From a virus: a DNA stretch of 31,888 nucleotides. Shown one piece after another: positions 28,858 through 31,888 of the stretch (its first letter is position 1; each line of letters opens with the position of its first letter). Location: positions 1 to 31,888 of IMG/VR virus record IMGVR_UViG_3300042197_004373. One strand, written 5' to 3'. The position numbers were made by a program, and so were the translations under genes. The notes beneath the pieces were generated by a model. That model did no database searches, was not told where the DNA came from, and was given only the letters and a program-made list of their open reading frames with translations.

Positions 28858-29802
28858 TCAGTGATTCGCGACAATTTTGGCCAGGCTCTGTCCTCCGCGT
28901 AAGCTGGCAAGAATCCCGGGTTTGCGCATCTCTAACCATGTATTGGCATGATCAATGAGATAATGTTGGGTGATTTCAAAGCCCAGGCTTTCACAAAGGG
29001 TACGCAGCATGCTGCCAGGTGTGTAGCACATGAATGATCTTTCGGCTAGCTCTACTCCGCCCCAGAGGTCGCAATCATTGAAGGTAAAAGCCAGCACACC
29101 CCCTGGCTTGAGCTTGCGATAAATCTCGGCAAGATAGAGTCGTATGATCTCAAAAGGTTTGTAATGGAAGAAGTTTACTGCCACACAAAATCCAAACTGT
29201 CCGTCTGGAATATCTCTCAGCACCCTACCTTCGGTATCATTCTCTCGCAGTACATAGGACCGGAGTCTGCGCTGGTATTCAGGAGTAAACTGACTTATGG
29301 CGGGTTCTAGGAGGCTGGAACGGATGTCGGCGAGGTACAAAGGATCGGCACCTACCATCCATTGCAACCATTCTCCTGCAGCAGGTCGGATCACTAACGC
29401 AGCATGATGCCAGTGGCTGTGCAGGGCCATGCGGGCTGTGAGATACTGTTCGACTTCTGGTCTTAAGATGGGTTGTCTGTCGAAGATATGCTGATCTGAG
29501 TCGTTGACCATGCCTTCGTCGTGCAGGCGGTAACTGGAGGAGAAATAACTGGGTTGCATGGCCTCAATCAACTGCTGGATTTCTTCACGAGTATGGGACA
29601 CATGATTGCAGAACTGATCAAAGAGTTGTTTGATCGCCAGATAATCCTGCTCTAGATCTGCGATGCAGCCTGGCAACTGCGGTTGCCCCTCTTTGACCGT
29701 ACGCACCAGTTCTCCCAATTCACGCTGGCATATGGATGTGGAATCAGGTCGTGGCTGTTGGTCTATGTTGTTGAGCAGGCGCACTAGATCACTGAGTTTC
29801 AT
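28858..29802 (-). CDS. SAM-dependent methyltransferase-like protein
   Basis: The 314-residue protein has a helical N-terminal 120 residues, then a degenerate methyltransferase domain: VIRPAAGEWLQWMVGADPLYLADI at the motif I-II place (the usual glycine-rich ExGxGxG is weak), FGFCVAVNFFHYKPFEIIRLYLAEIYRKLKPGGVLAFTFNDCD as motifs IV-VI, and a C-terminal cap (FMCYTPGSMLRTLCESLGFEI). It resembles proteins of marine T4-like phages. The target could be a protein or DNA; DNA methylation motifs such as DPPY are not seen. ATGA-coupling with the DNA polymerase links it to replication. Confidence 0.68.
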   Translation of the reverse strand: MKLSDLVRLLNNIDQQPRPDSTSICQRELGELVRTVKEGQPQLPGCIADLEQDYLAIKQLFDQFCNHVSHTREEIQQLIEAMQPSYFSSSYRLHDEGMVNDSDQHIFDRQPILRPEVEQYLTARMALHSHWHHAALVIRPAAGEWLQWMVGADPLYLADIRSSLLEPAISQFTPEYQRRLRSYVLRENDTEGRVLRDIPDGQFGFCVAVNFFHYKPFEIIRLYLAEIYRKLKPGGVLAFTFNDCDLWGGVELAERSFMCYTPGSMLRTLCESLGFEITQHYLIDHANTWLEMRKPGILASLRGGQSLAKIVANH

Positions 29803-31888
29803 TGGAAGTCAAACAGATTCTGGAAGGTGTTTTCTGTGTTTGTGCTGGAGGCTAGATCCCAATCCAACACGCCAAGGAGATTATCAATCTTTTGGTCCAC
29901 CACTGTGGCCTCCATGTCCGCGTCATCAAATGGTAGTTCACGGAACCATTGTGGAAGATGCAGCTCGTCTGTAGGATATGCGATAGAAGTCCATCCGAGG
30001 GCGTTTGATTTCAATTTGCACACGATGGCCTTCATGCCGTCCACGATCTGCATTGAGTAGTTGTCGGAGTTCATGCGGCGCATGGTGTTCCAGTTCATGC
30101 CCGCTCTCACGTGCCCGGGCATGTTGGCACGACCTTCTCTTTCTTCTTTTTTCTGGTACATAGTGAGGTTATTGATGCGTTTGGGACTGCCTTTTTCCCA
30201 TCCCGGTCGCTCCGCGAAGCTATATTTAAACTCTCTGATTTTTTCTACCACTGCATCTCTAGTGACCCCAGTCAAGACATCATCCAGCACTTCACCGAGG
30301 AAGTCCTGGATAACGCGAGGGGTATCTGACCTCTTGAGATCCAATCCCATGGCCTTGACTTTGCCCGCACTGCCGTTCACATCCATGCGCCGCCCTTCTC
30401 TGTCGATGATCATTACGGCATAGCGTTTCTTGGTGATAAACAGACCCCGAGAACCCACCAATTCTCGACCACCACGTATCACCTCACCCATCTCTCTTGG
30501 CACATGGAACGCACGTTCCATGAAACCTGGAAAACTCTGGTTTACCTGATCAGCGATCGAATCATACAGAGCGATGCAGATTTCTTTCGACCATTCCATC
30601 CGGCCCGACTCCACTTCTGCACGCAGGATAGGCCATGCACTGAAGTAACAACTGTCAGTGTCACCATAGATGATGGCATCTCCCACATGGTCATATCGGC
30701 CTGTGATGCATTCATTCACATGTGCATCCATATGTTGGGCGATAGCCCGACCCGTGAGCGTGGTTGACTGGCCGATCCTCTTGTCAAAAAATCTACAACC
30801 AGGATTCAAGATAGCTCCATACAAGCTGTTGAGATTGATCTTCTTGACCAGCTGTCTTTTATCCCAGTATTCCTCATCTTCACGAGTGGTGCACTCTTTG
30901 AACCGGGCCTGCATCTCTTTTCGTTCAGCGTACCATCGTTTTAAGAGACCCGGGATCACAGCCTCTGTCTCATAAGTGAATATGGTACCGTTGGCCGAGA
31001 TCATCCAGGGCTGATTGCTATCAAAGATCATGCGCCACACTTCCGCGGCCGAATGCACAGATTCAGCCCCGTCCTGCCAGTCTATGGTGATCTCTGTGCC
31101 ACGTTGCTGTTCCATCACGGCTGTGTATTCCAAGGTTCCAAACAGGCCTTCCCAGGCCGCAGCAAAGCTGGCACCGCCTCTCTGTTTGTCTTGTATATAA
31201 CGATCGGTCATCGTGGGTCGCAGTTGGCCAACGATGGTCTCGGGCCCCATGTTGAGCGCCCGGATGGTCGACGGATACAGGCTGTTGATGTCTATAGATC
31301 CCACCCAGTCATGCATGCCTTTCTTGGGATAGGCCACATAGGCCCCTGCGGCCTGTGTATCCTCGTCGGTAAGACGCTCCTTCCTCACAGGCACCACCAT
31401 GCCACGCTCGTGTGCTTCGTTGATGATGGCCTGTTCTGTCACTGCCACAGCACCCATGGTGGTGGGCAACAGCACAGTGTTCTCATGGGCCAGGGTGTTG
31501 GCCAGATCCAGGAATCTCAGCTTGCGATCGATGTCGGCCAATCCTCGCACGTCCTGCCGGTTGTATTCGATAAAGGTCTTCCAGTTCTGGTTGTAGAGCT
31601 GATCCAGCGTGCCTTCGAACCGGGTCTTGCCACCCAATTCTTCGTATTCCAGGATGGCATCTAGGCTATAACTGTGCCGTTCTTCATAGGTGTATTTCCT
31701 ATAGAGCTGCATGTAGTCTAGGTGCACACGACCTATGAGATCGAAAGTGATATTCTCTGCGCCGAAACGCTCAAAGGTGCGCTGCTTGGGCAACTGGTCC
31801 CACAGGCAGAAACGCCTGGTATCGTCTCGGCTGAGCACACGCGTGGTGCGTTGGATGGTATAAGGTATGTCATAACCTTCGGAGTTCC
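29799..31888 (-). CDS. 43: Family B DNA polymerase (gp43 type), 5' end outside the window
   Basis: The frame is open to the right edge: residues before the GTG at 31838 read NSEGYDIPYTIQRTTR, matching the ExoII region (T4 WNIEGFDVPY), so that GTG is not the start. Exonuclease motif III is YNRQDV. Polymerase motifs are DINSLYPSTI (A), KINLNSLYGAI (B) and YGDTDSCYF (C), and the C-terminus ends NLFDFQ, a possible clamp-binding peptide. About 695 residues are visible; T4 gp43 has 898, so the N-terminal domain and ExoI are missing from the window. It is the replicative polymerase working with the clamp and RNase H of this window. Confidence 0.97.
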   Translation of the reverse strand, partial: NSEGYDIPYTIQRTTRVLSRDDTRRFCLWDQLPKQRTFERFGAENITFDLIGRVHLDYMQLYRKYTYEERHSYSLDAILEYEELGGKTRFEGTLDQLYNQNWKTFIEYNRQDVRGLADIDRKLRFLDLANTLAHENTVLLPTTMGAVAVTEQAIINEAHERGMVVPVRKERLTDEDTQAAGAYVAYPKKGMHDWVGSIDINSLYPSTIRALNMGPETIVGQLRPTMTDRYIQDKQRGGASFAAAWEGLFGTLEYTAVMEQQRGTEITIDWQDGAESVHSAAEVWRMIFDSNQPWMISANGTIFTYETEAVIPGLLKRWYAERKEMQARFKECTTREDEEYWDKRQLVKKINLNSLYGAILNPGCRFFDKRIGQSTTLTGRAIAQHMDAHVNECITGRYDHVGDAIIYGDTDSCYFSAWPILRAEVESGRMEWSKEICIALYDSIADQVNQSFPGFMERAFHVPREMGEVIRGGRELVGSRGLFITKKRYAVMIIDREGRRMDVNGSAGKVKAMGLDLKRSDTPRVIQDFLGEVLDDVLTGVTRDAVVEKIREFKYSFAERPGWEKGSPKRINNLTMYQKKEEREGRANMPGHVRAGMNWNTMRRMNSDNYSMQIVDGMKAIVCKLKSNALGWTSIAYPTDELHLPQWFRELPFDDADMEATVVDQKIDNLLGVLDWDLASSTNTENTFQNLFDFQ

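Noticed and set aside
1-31888. tRNA genes, CRISPR arrays, long direct repeats, attachment sites
   Set aside because: None were recognised by reading; no cloverleaf-like T-loop sequence, no regular repeat-spacer pattern and no integrase gene were seen. A tRNA or repeat search program was not run.

Overview
The window looks like part of the genome of a T4-like (Straboviridae/Kyanoviridae-type) marine myovirus. The DNA polymerase (gp43 type, 5' end beyond the right edge), the sliding clamp (gp45 type) and the 5'-3' exonuclease/RNase H are T4-like. Many small genes resemble conserved proteins of marine T4-like phages. Every supported gene is on the minus strand, so the map reads from right to left. 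Genes are packed with ATGA, GTGA or TGATG overlaps, and only a few gaps exceed 50 bases. The host cannot be named from this sequence.

In transcription order (right to left): replication genes with a methyltransferase and a sulfotransferase (31.9-27.3 kb); a DpdA-type transglycosylase with a conserved partner, small membrane proteins, endonuclease III and conserved small genes (27.3-23.0 kb); GT-B glycosyltransferase, GalE-like epimerase and short DegT-like aminotransferase (23.0-20.3 kb); FolE, an FG-GAP repeat lipoprotein, a HIT protein and a QueD-like protein (20.3-16.1 kb); a nucleotide-sugar and glycan block with GT2, methyltransferases, UDP-sugar dehydrogenase, FkbM, a second glycosyltransferase and a GDP-mannose 3,5-epimerase-like protein (16.1-10.2 kb); nucleotide metabolism with a phosphoribosyltransferase and MazG-like protein (10.2-9.3 kb); SGNH hydrolase, a SPASM-first radical SAM enzyme, an MBD4-like DNA glycosylase and QueE (9.3-5.9 kb); conserved small genes, a second MazG-like protein, a cytidylyltransferase, a second SGNH-like protein and RNase H (5.8-2.6 kb); then small phage genes, a GIY-YIG/NUMOD3 homing endonuclease, a small GIY-YIG protein and CutA, which runs off the left edge.

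Two programmes stand out. First, FolE, QueD-like, QueE and DpdA are parts of a pathway that makes a 7-deazaguanine base and places it into phage DNA, a known anti-restriction strategy. QueC is not in the window. The QueE has its third cluster cysteine displaced by 44 residues, and two base-excision glycosylases (MBD4-like and Nth) sit in the same region. Second, about a dozen sugar-nucleotide, glycosyl-, methyl-, sulfo- and SGNH-type enzymes suggest a phage-encoded glycan decoration system, acting on virions, on DNA or on the host surface.

Four sites on the minus strand share TTGACC-N17-TANNNT, three of them with CTAG completing the -10 end. They precede the GIY-YIG/cutA pair (two in tandem), the lipoprotein gene and the HIT/queD pair. 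They look like host-sigma70-type promoters for accessory genes. No tRNA, rRNA, CRISPR array or origin was recognised. There is no gene-free stretch over 300 bases.
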